Origin: Bacteroides sp.
Lineage (GTDB): Bacteria; Bacteroidota; Bacteroidia; Bacteroidales; GCA-2748055
Direction: 5' to 3'
Length of the DNA: 52,232 bases
Assembly (NCBI GenBank): GCA_011056635.1
Contig: DSEO01000263.1
Location: 1-52,232, forward strand
Within the stretch, counting starts at the first letter, position 1. Each line of letters begins with the position of its first letter. This document shows positions 44,778 through 52,232 of this stretch, piece by piece. The notes beneath the pieces were generated by a model that was not told the origin of the DNA, did no database searches, and saw only the letters and a list, made by a program, of their open reading frames with translations. Position numbers and translations under genes: made by a program.

Positions 44778-45938
44778 ATGGGAATAAAAAAATATATCAA
44801 AGGTGACAGGATCATATGGATCGTGGTTTTGATCCTGCTGGTGATCTCCCTGCTGTCGGTGTACAGTTCCACCGGATCCCTGGCATACCAGCACCGGTCG
44901 GGCAATACCTTTTTTTACCTTTTCAGGCAGCTGAAATACATCCTGCTCGGCCTGCTGGTCATATTCTTTGTGCACCTGATCCCTTACAAGGTTTTCAGCC
45001 GTTTTTCCGTATTCGCCCTGTACCTGTCCGTCCCCCTCCTGATCATTACCCTGGCAGCCGGCACCTCTTATAACGAGGCTGCCCGATGGCTGCAGATCCC
45101 GGGTACGGGCCTGACTATCCAGCCGTCCGATTTTGCCAAGATCGCCCTGGTGATGTATGTGGCCAGGATCCTTTCGGTGAACCAGGACAACATCAAAGAT
45201 TTCAAAGGCGTATTTTTGAAAATTGCAGTAGCCATTCTGGTGATCTGCCTATTGATCCTTCCGGCCAATTTTTCCACTTCGGCGATCCTGTTCGTGACGG
45301 CCTTTTCTTTGATGTTCGTGGGGAGGATCCCGCTGAAATATATGTCCCTGATGGTTTTAACCGGAGTATTCGCTCTTTCACTCTTTGTCGGGGTTACGCT
45401 GATTTTTGACAAAGACGGACGCATCTCCACCTGGAAACACCGCATCGAAGCTTTCATGGACGGGGAGGGGGACAACTACCAGGCGGACCAGGCCAAGGTG
45501 GCCATTGTGCAGGGGGGATTGTTCGGAAAAGGACCGGGGAACAGCACCCAGCGCAACCTGTTGCCCCATCCCTATTCAGATTTCATTTTCGCCATCATCA
45601 TTGAGGAATACGGCAGCCTCATCGGAGGCGTACTGGTCCTGACCCTCTACCTCTGGCTCTTTTTCAGGGCAGGGCTGATCATCAGGCGGAGCAGGAGCAC
45701 CTACGGGGCTTTTCTCGCGTTTGGTCTTTCCATGGGACTGGTGCTCCAGGCGTTTGTCAATATGGCAGTGGCGGTCGGCCTGCTGCCTGTAACGGGACAG
45801 ACACTGCCCCTGGTGAGCATGGGAGGCTCTTCCATTTTCTTCACCAGCATGGCCACGGGGATGATCCTGTCGGTCAGCTGGGGTTCCAGGGAAGAACAGT
45901 TAGAATACAGCACGAATGAACAGGCAGCACACATATAG
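44778..45938 (+). CDS. ftsW: Septal peptidoglycan polymerase FtsW
   Basis: This SEDS-family glycosyltransferase works with FtsI at the septum. The 386-residue protein has about ten hydrophobic segments. It shows YSSTGSLAY in the first loop, the ARWLQIPGTGLTIQPSDFAK motif, the long extracellular loop with the catalytic-type aspartate near DGEGDNYQADQAKVAIVQGG, and the C-terminal PVTGQTLPLVSMGGSS. It overlaps murG by 23 bp. Confidence 0.96.
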   Translation: MGIKKYIKGDRIIWIVVLILLVISLLSVYSSTGSLAYQHRSGNTFFYLFRQLKYILLGLLVIFFVHLIPYKVFSRFSVFALYLSVPLLIITLAAGTSYNEAARWLQIPGTGLTIQPSDFAKIALVMYVARILSVNQDNIKDFKGVFLKIAVAILVICLLILPANFSTSAILFVTAFSLMFVGRIPLKYMSLMVLTGVFALSLFVGVTLIFDKDGRISTWKHRIEAFMDGEGDNYQADQAKVAIVQGGLFGKGPGNSTQRNLLPHPYSDFIFAIIIEEYGSLIGGVLVLTLYLWLFFRAGLIIRRSRSTYGAFLAFGLSMGLVLQAFVNMAVAVGLLPVTGQTLPLVSMGGSSIFFTSMATGMILSVSWGSREEQLEYSTNEQAAHI

Positions 45939-47028
45939 GATCCTCATAGGAGGAGGGGGCACAGGGGGACATGTTTTCCCTGCCATTGCCATCGCTGAGG
46001 CGCTCAGGGAACGGGATCCGGGCCTGGAATTCCTGTTTGTGGGAGCGCGTGGCCGCCTGGAGATGGAGAAGGTCCCCGAGGCAGGATACAGGATCGTGGG
46101 TTTGCCGGTCAGGGGCTTTCAGCGGAAATGGAGCTGGAAAAATTTCACATTCTTCCTCTGGCTGATGGTCAGCATGGTGCAATCGCGGCGGATCATCCGC
46201 AGGTTCGATCCCCATGTGGCGGTGGGAGTGGGAGGTTATGCAAGCGGGCCCATCCTGAAAGCTGCCGCGCGGAAGGGGATTCCCATCCTGATCCAGGAAC
46301 AGAACTCTTATGCCGGGGTGACCAACCGGATCCTGGCGCGGTCCGCCCGGACCATCTGCGTGGCCTATGATCATATGGACCGCTATTTTCCGGCCGACCG
46401 TATCGTCCTGACCGGTAACCCGGTCCGCAAGCAGCTGATTCGGCCGGGAAGGGACAGGCAGAAGGATCTGGAGGCGTTTCAGCTGGAGGAGGGGAAACAG
46501 ACCTGCCTGGTACTGGGAGGCAGCCTGGGGGCGAGGACCATCAACCTGGGCATCATGGAAGGATTGGAGAAGCTGGACCGGGACGACCTCCAGGTGATCT
46601 GGCAGTGCGGCGCGGCATTTCGTGAGGAAGCAGAAAGTATGATCCGGATGAGGCAAATGGACCGGGTCCGGGTATTCGCCTTTATTTCCCGGATGGACTG
46701 CGCATATGGCGCGGCGGACCTCATTGTATCCAGGGCGGGCGCCATCACCATTTCAGAACTCTGCCTGGTGGGGAAACCGGTGATCCTCGTGCCTTCTCCC
46801 AATGTGGCGGAAGATCACCAGACCAGGAATGCGGAGGCACTGGTGGAACACAATGCAGCCATCCTGGTCCCCGACCGGAACGCCAGGCAGCAACTGGCGG
46901 ACCAAATCGTGCAACTGATGCACGATAAGAAGAGGAAAAGCGAACTTTCAAATAACATCAAGAAGCTCGGCATTTCCGATGCGTCGCAACGGATTGCGGA
47001 GGAAGTAATAAAAATCATCCACAGATGA
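45916..47028 (+). CDS. murG: Lipid II synthase (GlcNAc transferase)
   Basis: MurG adds GlcNAc to lipid I on the inner leaflet. The 370-residue GT28 protein has the first glycine loop GGGGTGGHVFPAIAIAEAL, the second VGVGGYASGPILKAA, and EQNSYAGVTNR. The UDP-GlcNAc site is in LVLGGSLGARTINL and SRAGAITISELCLVGKPVILVPSPNVAEDHQ. It overlaps murC by 4 bp. Confidence 0.97.
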   Translation: MNRQHTYRILIGGGGTGGHVFPAIAIAEALRERDPGLEFLFVGARGRLEMEKVPEAGYRIVGLPVRGFQRKWSWKNFTFFLWLMVSMVQSRRIIRRFDPHVAVGVGGYASGPILKAAARKGIPILIQEQNSYAGVTNRILARSARTICVAYDHMDRYFPADRIVLTGNPVRKQLIRPGRDRQKDLEAFQLEEGKQTCLVLGGSLGARTINLGIMEGLEKLDRDDLQVIWQCGAAFREEAESMIRMRQMDRVRVFAFISRMDCAYGAADLIVSRAGAITISELCLVGKPVILVPSPNVAEDHQTRNAEALVEHNAAILVPDRNARQQLADQIVQLMHDKKRKSELSNNIKKLGISDASQRIAEEVIKIIHR

Positions 47029-48401
47029 TGATCTGGAAAAACCTTGATAGCGTATATTTCATAGGCATAGGCGGAATTGGCATGAGTGCCCTGGCCCGGT
47101 ATTTTTTAAGCCAGGGCAAGGAAGTGGCCGGGTACGACAGGGTCACCACTTCACTGACCGATCATCTGATCAGGGAAGGAATTGACATTCATTTTGAAGA
47201 CCGCTCAGTGCTGATCCCTGATGTGTTCCGCAATCCGGAAAGAACCCTGGTGATCTATACACCCGCGGTTGGAGAGCAGAACCAGCAACTGAATTATTTC
47301 AGGAAAAGGGGATTCAGGGTGATCAAACGGGCGGTCGCCCTGGGCGAAGTGTTCAATGCGGGCAGGGGCATCGGTGTGGCCGGTACACACGGGAAAACAT
47401 CCATTTCGGCCATGCTGGCACATATCCTTAACAGCTCGACCCTTGGGTGCAATGCCTTCCTGGGAGGTATCAGCAAAAACAGGAACAGCAATCTGTATCT
47501 GGATACCGCATCCAGGATCGTCATTGCCGAAGCGGATGAATATGATCATTCGTTCCTGACCCTGTTCCCCGAAGTCGCCGTGGTTTCATCCATGGATCCC
47601 GATCACCTGGATATTTATCAGTCCAGGGAGAACCTGGTCAGGGGTTTTGAAACATTCATTTCCCAGATCAGGGGCAAGGGAAAACTGATCCTGAAATATG
47701 GTCTGGAGCCCGCGGTCCCCGATACCATTGAAAGGCATACTTATTCCCTGGATCACAACAAAGCGGATTATTATGTAACCAAACTGGTGCAGCGGGGACT
47801 CGGATATGAATTTACGGTGGTGGCACCCGATCTGGTCATACCCAAGATCCGGCTGGGTGTGCCCGGGAGACTGATGGTGGAGAATGCGCTGGCCGCTACA
47901 GCGGTGGCCCACCAGCTGGGGATTGCTCCGGAGGTGATCGCCCGGGCACTCGCTTCCTACAGGGGTGTGGAGAGAAGATTTGATGTCCGGGTGGCGGAAG
48001 AAGACAGGATCTACATCGATGATTATGCGCACCATCCGGAAGAGATCAGGGCTTTTCTTTCTTCTGTCAGGGCGCTTTTCCCAGGTGAGAAGATAGCGGG
48101 AGTATTTCAACCCCATTTGTATTCCCGGACGAGGGATTTTGCAGCGGAGTTTGCCAGCAGCCTGGAAATGCTTGATTCCCTGATCATGATGGAGATCTAC
48201 CCCGCCCGGGAAGAACCGCTGCCGGGTGTGACCTCCTCCATGATCCTGGACAGGGTGCAGATCAAAGATAAGGTACTGGTCACCCGGGAACAACTCATGC
48301 GCGCGATCGGGGAAAGGAATCCCCGGTTCCTGGTCACCATGGGTGCGGGCGATATTGACCAGTTTGTGGAACCGATCACAGCATGGATGAAGCGAAAATG
48401 A
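47025..48401 (+). CDS. murC: UDP-MurNAc-L-alanine ligase
   Basis: MurC adds L-alanine to UDP-MurNAc. The 458-residue protein has the N-terminal turn FIGIGGIGMSALARYF, the ATP loop GVAGTHGKTSISAML (about 118-132), EADEYDHSFL, DPDHLDIY, and the C-terminal domain with YAHHPEEIRA and FQPHLYSRTRDF. Its end overlaps ftsQ by 19 bp. Confidence 0.97.
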   Translation: MMIWKNLDSVYFIGIGGIGMSALARYFLSQGKEVAGYDRVTTSLTDHLIREGIDIHFEDRSVLIPDVFRNPERTLVIYTPAVGEQNQQLNYFRKRGFRVIKRAVALGEVFNAGRGIGVAGTHGKTSISAMLAHILNSSTLGCNAFLGGISKNRNSNLYLDTASRIVIAEADEYDHSFLTLFPEVAVVSSMDPDHLDIYQSRENLVRGFETFISQIRGKGKLILKYGLEPAVPDTIERHTYSLDHNKADYYVTKLVQRGLGYEFTVVAPDLVIPKIRLGVPGRLMVENALAATAVAHQLGIAPEVIARALASYRGVERRFDVRVAEEDRIYIDDYAHHPEEIRAFLSSVRALFPGEKIAGVFQPHLYSRTRDFAAEFASSLEMLDSLIMMEIYPAREEPLPGVTSSMILDRVQIKDKVLVTREQLMRAIGERNPRFLVTMGAGDIDQFVEPITAWMKRK

Positions 48402-49150
48402 TACAGAAGGTCATTCAAATAGGGATCTGGATATTGCTCGCCGCATGGTTCGGGGTGATCATGGGGTTTGTGTCGGACGAGGCGGACAAAGTGGTCTGCA
48501 GGACCATTGAAGTGGTTTTCTCCGATACGGCGGAACACAGATTCGTAACCCGGGGGGATATCCGTAAAATGATCGAAGAGTCTTCCCTTCAACTGCAGGG
48601 TTACCCGCTGGCCGGTATCAACACCAGGTCTCTGGAGGAACTGCTGGAACAGAATCCGTACGTAAAGAATACGGAGATCAGCAAAGATATTTCGGGGAAA
48701 CTGGAAGTCATCGTAACGCCCAGGAAACCCCTGGTAAGGATTATGCCCGAAGGAAGGGACGGATACTATCTGGACCGGGAAGGCAGGGTACTCCCGCTTT
48801 CGGACCGCTATACCCCGATGATTCTCCTGGCATCGGGACACATCCCCTATCCCGGAGCAGGAGAGACAGGAGGAAGGTTGGAGGAGATTTACCGTTTCGC
48901 GCGGAATGTGGCGGAACATCCGCTGTGGAAGGACCAGATTGTTCAGATCTATGTGGACCGGGACGGGGAGTATGAACTGATCCCCAGGGTCGGGGCACAC
49001 CAGATACTGCTGGGGACAATGGACGACTGGGAAAGAAAACTGCGTAACCTGGAACTGCTTTACCGGCAGGGATTTTCCAGGTATGGATGGAACACATATG
49101 AACAGATCAATTTAAAATATTCCAATCAGGTAATATGTACAAAACGTTAA
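48383..49150 (+). CDS. ftsQ: FtsQ/DivIB-like division protein
   Basis: The 255-residue bitopic protein has one N-terminal helix (about 11-30, IGIWILLAAWFGVIMGFV). A POTRA-like region follows (FVTRGDIRKMIEE to EQNPYVKNTEISKDISGKLEVIVTPRKPLVRI), then the FtsQ-type beta domain. It links early and late division proteins. The call rests on position between murC and ftsA plus the POTRA pattern. An ATG at 48398 is an alternative start. Confidence 0.88.
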   Translation: MDEAKMIQKVIQIGIWILLAAWFGVIMGFVSDEADKVVCRTIEVVFSDTAEHRFVTRGDIRKMIEESSLQLQGYPLAGINTRSLEELLEQNPYVKNTEISKDISGKLEVIVTPRKPLVRIMPEGRDGYYLDREGRVLPLSDRYTPMILLASGHIPYPGAGETGGRLEEIYRFARNVAEHPLWKDQIVQIYVDRDGEYELIPRVGAHQILLGTMDDWERKLRNLELLYRQGFSRYGWNTYEQINLKYSNQVICTKR

Positions 49151-49154
49151 GACT

Positions 49155-50477
49155 ATGGCACAACATGAAAAAATCGTAGCTGCAGTGGACATCGGTACGA
49201 CCAAGATCGTCAGTCTGGTAGGCCGGTTGAGCGATCAGGGCAGGCTGGAAGTGCTGGGTATCAGCCAGACAGCTTCCAAGGGCGTCAAACGCGGTGTGGT
49301 ACTGAACATCGAAGAAACCGTTCATGCGATCCAGACCACGGCTGCTGAAGCAATGGAACAATCAGGAATCAGGTTCCGGGAAGTATTCGTTGGAATTGCG
49401 GGACAGCATATCAAATCGGTCCGCAACCGGGGCTACATCAACCGGGATTCCTATGACGACGAGATCACCCGGGAGGATCTGAAAAATCTGATCGAGGACA
49501 TGTACAAGATCCCGGTGGATGTGGGGGAGGAGATCATTCACGTACTTCCCCAGAGTTACATCGTGGACAGCGAGACCGGGGTAAAGAATCCGGTGGGCAT
49601 GTTCGGGAAACGTCTGGAAGCCAATTTCCACATCGTAATCGGACAGATCTCCTCGGCCAGGAACATTGAAAAGTGTATCAACAGGGTGGGCCTGGGTGTG
49701 AAACAGCTGGTGCTGGAACCGCTGGCTTCCAGTGCTGCGGTGCTTACCGGTGATGAAAAAGAAGCAGGAGTGGCCCTGGTGGACATCGGAGGCGGCACCA
49801 CCGATGTGGCCGTCTATTATGATGATGTGATCAGGCATACCGCGGTGATCCCCTTCGGCGGCAATGTGATCACCAGGGATATCAAGGAAGGTTGTGCCAT
49901 CCTTCAGCGCCAGGCTGAATCGCTCAAGATCCAGTTCGGATCGGCACTGGGCGATCTGGCCCAGGAAGATAAGGTGGTGACCATCCCCGGCATCTCGGGC
50001 CGCGATCCCAAGGAGATCAGCTTCCGGAGCCTGGCCTATATCATCCAGTCACGCATGGAGGAGATCATCGATGCGGTCATCTACGAGATCGAAAATTCGG
50101 GCTACATGGATAAGCTGAGTGCGGGTATCGTGCTTACCGGAGGCGGATCCATGCTGAAACACCTGAACCAGCTGGTCAAGTTCAAGACCGGCCTGGATGT
50201 GCGCATCGGGTTTCCCAGCGAACGTCTTGCCGCGGATACGCCGGATGAGGTGAACCAGCCCATGTTCGCCACTTCGGTGGGCCTGCTGCTGAAAGGACTT
50301 GAATATTATGAGGAGAAGGAGGAGGAGATGGTTGTGGAGGAGACCATGGAAATGGAGGAGGCGGAAACGAAAGCGACGGACCGGAAACACAGGAGAGGAG
50401 TCAAAAAAGGAAAAATTCTGGAGAGCCTGAAAAATACCCTCAGCGATATCTTTGATGAGAGCGATGTAAGAATGTAG
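49155..50477 (+). CDS. ftsA: Cell-division ATPase FtsA
   Basis: FtsA, an actin homologue, tethers FtsZ to the membrane. The 440-residue protein has the phosphate-1 loop AAVDIGTTKIVSLVG at the N-terminus, domain 1C with VFVGIAGQHIKSV, phosphate-2 VDIGGGTTDVAVYY and the adenosine motif LTGGGSMLKHL. A Glu/Met-rich linker (about 382-410) leads to the C-terminal amphipathic helix ILESLKNTLSDIFDE. It lies 14 nt before ftsZ. Confidence 0.96.
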   Translation: MAQHEKIVAAVDIGTTKIVSLVGRLSDQGRLEVLGISQTASKGVKRGVVLNIEETVHAIQTTAAEAMEQSGIRFREVFVGIAGQHIKSVRNRGYINRDSYDDEITREDLKNLIEDMYKIPVDVGEEIIHVLPQSYIVDSETGVKNPVGMFGKRLEANFHIVIGQISSARNIEKCINRVGLGVKQLVLEPLASSAAVLTGDEKEAGVALVDIGGGTTDVAVYYDDVIRHTAVIPFGGNVITRDIKEGCAILQRQAESLKIQFGSALGDLAQEDKVVTIPGISGRDPKEISFRSLAYIIQSRMEEIIDAVIYEIENSGYMDKLSAGIVLTGGGSMLKHLNQLVKFKTGLDVRIGFPSERLAADTPDEVNQPMFATSVGLLLKGLEYYEEKEEEMVVEETMEMEEAETKATDRKHRRGVKKGKILESLKNTLSDIFDESDVRM

Positions 50478-50491
50478 ATAAAACAAACACC

Positions 50492-51517
50492 ATGGAAGAT
50501 TTAATGAATTTCGACCTGCCTGCGGACCGGTCATCCATCATCAAGGTGATCGGAGTGGGAGGAGGCGGCAGCAACGCGGTGAATCATATGTATAAGAAGG
50601 GCATCAAGGATGTGAATTTCGTGGTCTGCAACACGGATGCCCAGGCGCTGCATAACAGTCCGGTCGCCGTTAAGATCCAGCTCGGGGATGCGCTGACCGA
50701 GGGACGGGGCGCGGGCAGCAAGGCCGAGATAGGCAGAGAGGCAGCCATGGAATCTCTGGACCGAATCAAGGAAGTGCTCTCCAGCAATACAAGCATGGTG
50801 TTCATAACGGCCGGGATGGGCGGGGGTACCGGTACCGGTGCAGCACCTGTCATTGCCAGGGTCGCCCGGGAAATGGGAATACTTACCGTAGCCATAGTCA
50901 CCATCCCATTCCGGTTTGAAGGACCCGAACGCATCGACCAGGCCATCAGGGGAATCAATGAACTGAAGGACCATGTGGATTCATTGCTGGTGATCAACAA
51001 TGAAAAACTTCGTGAGATCTATGGTAACCTGAAGGTGAGCAATGCCTTTGAAAAGGCCGATGATGTGCTGGCCATAGCCGCCAAGGGAATTGCCGAGATC
51101 ATCACGGTCCACGGGTATATCAATGTGGACTTTGCAGATGTGGAGACCGTGATGAACAACAGCGGGGTGGCCATAATGGGATCGGCCACCGCATCGGGGG
51201 AAAACCGTTCCCGGGAAGCCATATCCGCCGCGCTGACCTCCCCGCTGCTGAACAACAATGAGATCATCGGGGCCAGGAGTGTGCTGCTGAATATTACCTC
51301 GGGGACCGAGGAGATCACCATGGATGAAATATCGGAGATCACCGATTTTGTGGTGGGTGCATCCTCCCGCGACACTACCCTGATCTGGGGCATGGGCAAT
51401 GATGAAAGCCTGGGAGAGCAGATCAGCGTGACCATCATTGCCACCGGCTTCAAGATGAACAGCATTCCCGAGCTGTATGTGGGGGAAAAAGGAGAAACAC
51501 ATTGTTCCGCTGCGTGA
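50492..51517 (+). CDS. ftsZ: FtsZ GTPase core, ending early at an apparent frameshift
   Basis: FtsZ is the tubulin-like protein of the division ring. The 341-residue reading frame has the complete GTPase core: GVGGGGSNAVNHM at 21-33, the tubulin signature GGGTGTGAAP at 110-119, and the T7 synergy loop NVDFADVE. After residue ~331 (NSIPELYVG) the frame runs into ETHCSAA and stops. The linker and tail continue in the +1 frame (51486-51932). Removing one G from the G5A5 run at 51481-51490 would give a 479-residue FtsZ. This is an assembly error, a real mutation or recoding. Confidence 0.93.
   Translation: MEDLMNFDLPADRSSIIKVIGVGGGGSNAVNHMYKKGIKDVNFVVCNTDAQALHNSPVAVKIQLGDALTEGRGAGSKAEIGREAAMESLDRIKEVLSSNTSMVFITAGMGGGTGTGAAPVIARVAREMGILTVAIVTIPFRFEGPERIDQAIRGINELKDHVDSLLVINNEKLREIYGNLKVSNAFEKADDVLAIAAKGIAEIITVHGYINVDFADVETVMNNSGVAIMGSATASGENRSREAISAALTSPLLNNNEIIGARSVLLNITSGTEEITMDEISEITDFVVGASSRDTTLIWGMGNDESLGEQISVTIIATGFKMNSIPELYVGEKGETHCSAA
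51481..51490 (+). other. Apparent frameshift site in ftsZ (GGGGGAAAAA)
   Basis: The G5A5 homopolymer run lies where the ftsZ frame must move +1. Read in the original frame the codons are gtg ggg gaa aaa gga; skipping one G gives gtg ggg aaa aag gag, matching the KKEKHIV continuation. A -1 slip would not reach the downstream frame. Confidence 0.75.
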
Positions 51518-51932
51518 AAACGATGAACGGTCCGAAAGACTGAAAAAACCGCATTCCAACGTTACGGCGCACCAGGCTTCCCTGCAGTTTGACGTGAAGG
51601 AAGGAGAGGATGCCGAAGAGTATGTCCTGATGGATCACCGGAAGGAATCCGCCCAGAAGGATAAAGAGAAGAAAATGGCCGAAAGGGTGAGGAATCTGAA
51701 AGAGACCCATGAGAAGCTGAAGGATCAATATCTGAACGTTTCAAGGAACGATGAGATCGACGAGCTGGAAAATGTACCCGCGTATATCCGGAAAAAGATC
51801 ATTATTGACCAGCAGCTGCACTCGGAGGACCAGGAAGTATCACGCTACCGGCTGACCGATGAGGAGGATGGAGAGGAAAGCGGCCCCAAACTGCGCAATG
51901 ATAACTCCTACCTCCACGACAACGTGGACTGA
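51486..51932 (+). CDS. ftsZ: FtsZ C-terminal linker and tail, in the +1 frame
   Basis: These 148 codons continue FtsZ in the +1 frame: a charged, disordered linker rich in Lys/Glu (about 51540-51770), then ENVPAYIRKKII, typical of Bacteroidota FtsZ tails, and the terminal NSYLHDNVD, the conserved end peptide that binds FtsA. Taken alone, the frame has an ATG at 51477 but would make no sense as a separate protein. Together with the core it gives the family's usual length. Confidence 0.85.
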   Translation, partial: KKEKHIVPLRENDERSERLKKPHSNVTAHQASLQFDVKEGEDAEEYVLMDHRKESAQKDKEKKMAERVRNLKETHEKLKDQYLNVSRNDEIDELENVPAYIRKKIIIDQQLHSEDQEVSRYRLTDEEDGEESGPKLRNDNSYLHDNVD

Positions 51933-51940
51933 ACCGTTGC

Positions 51941-52114
51941 GCAGCAGCAGGTTCAGCAGCGATACCGTATGCTGCGGAAGGCACTGCCGCCGGGGCTCGG
52001 CAACCGGCGGCATCTCCAGCCGCTGCTGAAATTCTTTTCTGCGAAAATCATTTAGGCAGCTTACCGGAGATACCGCCCGGGAGCTATAACCTGCAGCAGA
52101 TGCGGTCATCGCTG
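51941..52114. repeat. Intergenic repeat, copy C
   Basis: This is the third copy of the repeat seen at 412-743. The left flank (CAGCAGGTTCAGCAGCGATA) and core match copy B with scattered changes, for example CTCGGCAACC for ATTCAATAGC and GAGCTATAAC for GAACACTACC. It begins 9 bp after the ftsZ tail stop. The orientation is the same as copies A and B. Confidence 0.85.
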
Positions 52115-52232
52115 TGCAAGGTCCCGTCTCAGGAATATGAACGGATCCCTGGTCGGAACCGGGAATAAGCCGCCTGACGGGCCGGACCGAAGGGAGGTTC
52201 GTAGCGGCGGTTACCGGTTCCGTCAGGAACAA
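52115..52232. other. Right edge, no gene seen
   Basis: The last 118 bp hold two short inverted pairs: CGGAACCGG (52154-52162) with CCGGTTCCG (52214-52222), and CCTGACGG (52173-52180) with CCGTCAGG (52220-52227). A minus-strand frame running off the edge crosses the repeat and the ftsZ tail and is not supported as a gene. Confidence 0.4.

Noticed and set aside
51481-51490. Classical -1 programmed frameshift in ftsZ
   Set aside because: The downstream frame needs +1 (or -2); a -1 slip on this run enters the wrong frame.
51477-51932. Separate new gene after ftsZ
   Set aside because: Its sequence is the known FtsZ linker and end peptide; it is the rest of FtsZ in another frame.
51840-52232. Minus-strand frame running off the right edge
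   Set aside because: It crosses the repeat copy and the conserved FtsZ tail; no motif and no promoter.

Overview
The window reads as chromosomal DNA of a member of the Bacteroidota, probably Bacteroidales-like, with moderately high GC. The evidence is the protein families (IPExxxVDY protein, ExbB/hypothetical/ExbD/ExbD cluster, the long 630-residue amidophosphoribosyltransferase paralogue, the glycine-lipid acyltransferase pair), a dcw cluster without murF or ddl, an FtsZ with a Bacteroidota-type C-terminus, and many upstream matches to the Bacteroidota -7 promoter element TAnnTTTG. Shine-Dalgarno sequences are mostly absent. Both ends carry copies of one intergenic repeat, so this may be a contig broken at repeats.

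Layout. 1-790: no convincing gene; three inverted repeats and two tandem copies of a ~160 bp repeat. 849-3433 (+): membrane protein and lepA. 3430-5717 (-): two-component system. 5806-7203 (+): a leader with a terminator-like hairpin, then a membrane J-domain protein. 7209-9922 (-): acpP-fabF-rnc-IPExxxVDY operon. 10086 (+): purN. 10638-14587 (-): leuS and an M23 protein. 14717: tRNA-Arg(CCG). 15021 (+): PLD-like/MORN-like protein. 16019-18670 (-): ExbB/ExbD-type proton-channel operon. 18744 (-): tRNA-Ser(GGA). 18971-22132 (-): gdhA-tatD-ansA. 22220-25123 (-): dprA, a small membrane protein and proline dehydrogenase. 25173-34731: alternating single genes aroA, tadA, aspS, miaB, a LiaF-like protein, a YebC protein, a membrane protein, a SPOR protein and a PurF paralogue. 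34739-36639 (-): glycine-lipid-type acyltransferase pair. 36731-51932 (+): MraZ boxes and the dcw cluster mraZ-rsmH-ftsL-ftsI-murE-mraY-murD-ftsW-murG-murC-ftsQ-ftsA-ftsZ. 51933-52232: a third repeat copy.

Functionally the window is mostly housekeeping: cell-wall synthesis and division, fatty-acid and lipid synthesis, translation and tRNA modification, and nitrogen metabolism. I found no CRISPR array, phage, transposase or clear defence island. The points most worth a second look are an apparent +1 frameshift that separates the FtsZ GTPase core from its C-terminal tail, the edge repeats, the possible attenuator or small RNA before the J-domain gene, promoter elements sitting 4-5 nt before start codons (possible leaderless mRNAs), and the four 10-bp-phased MraZ boxes.
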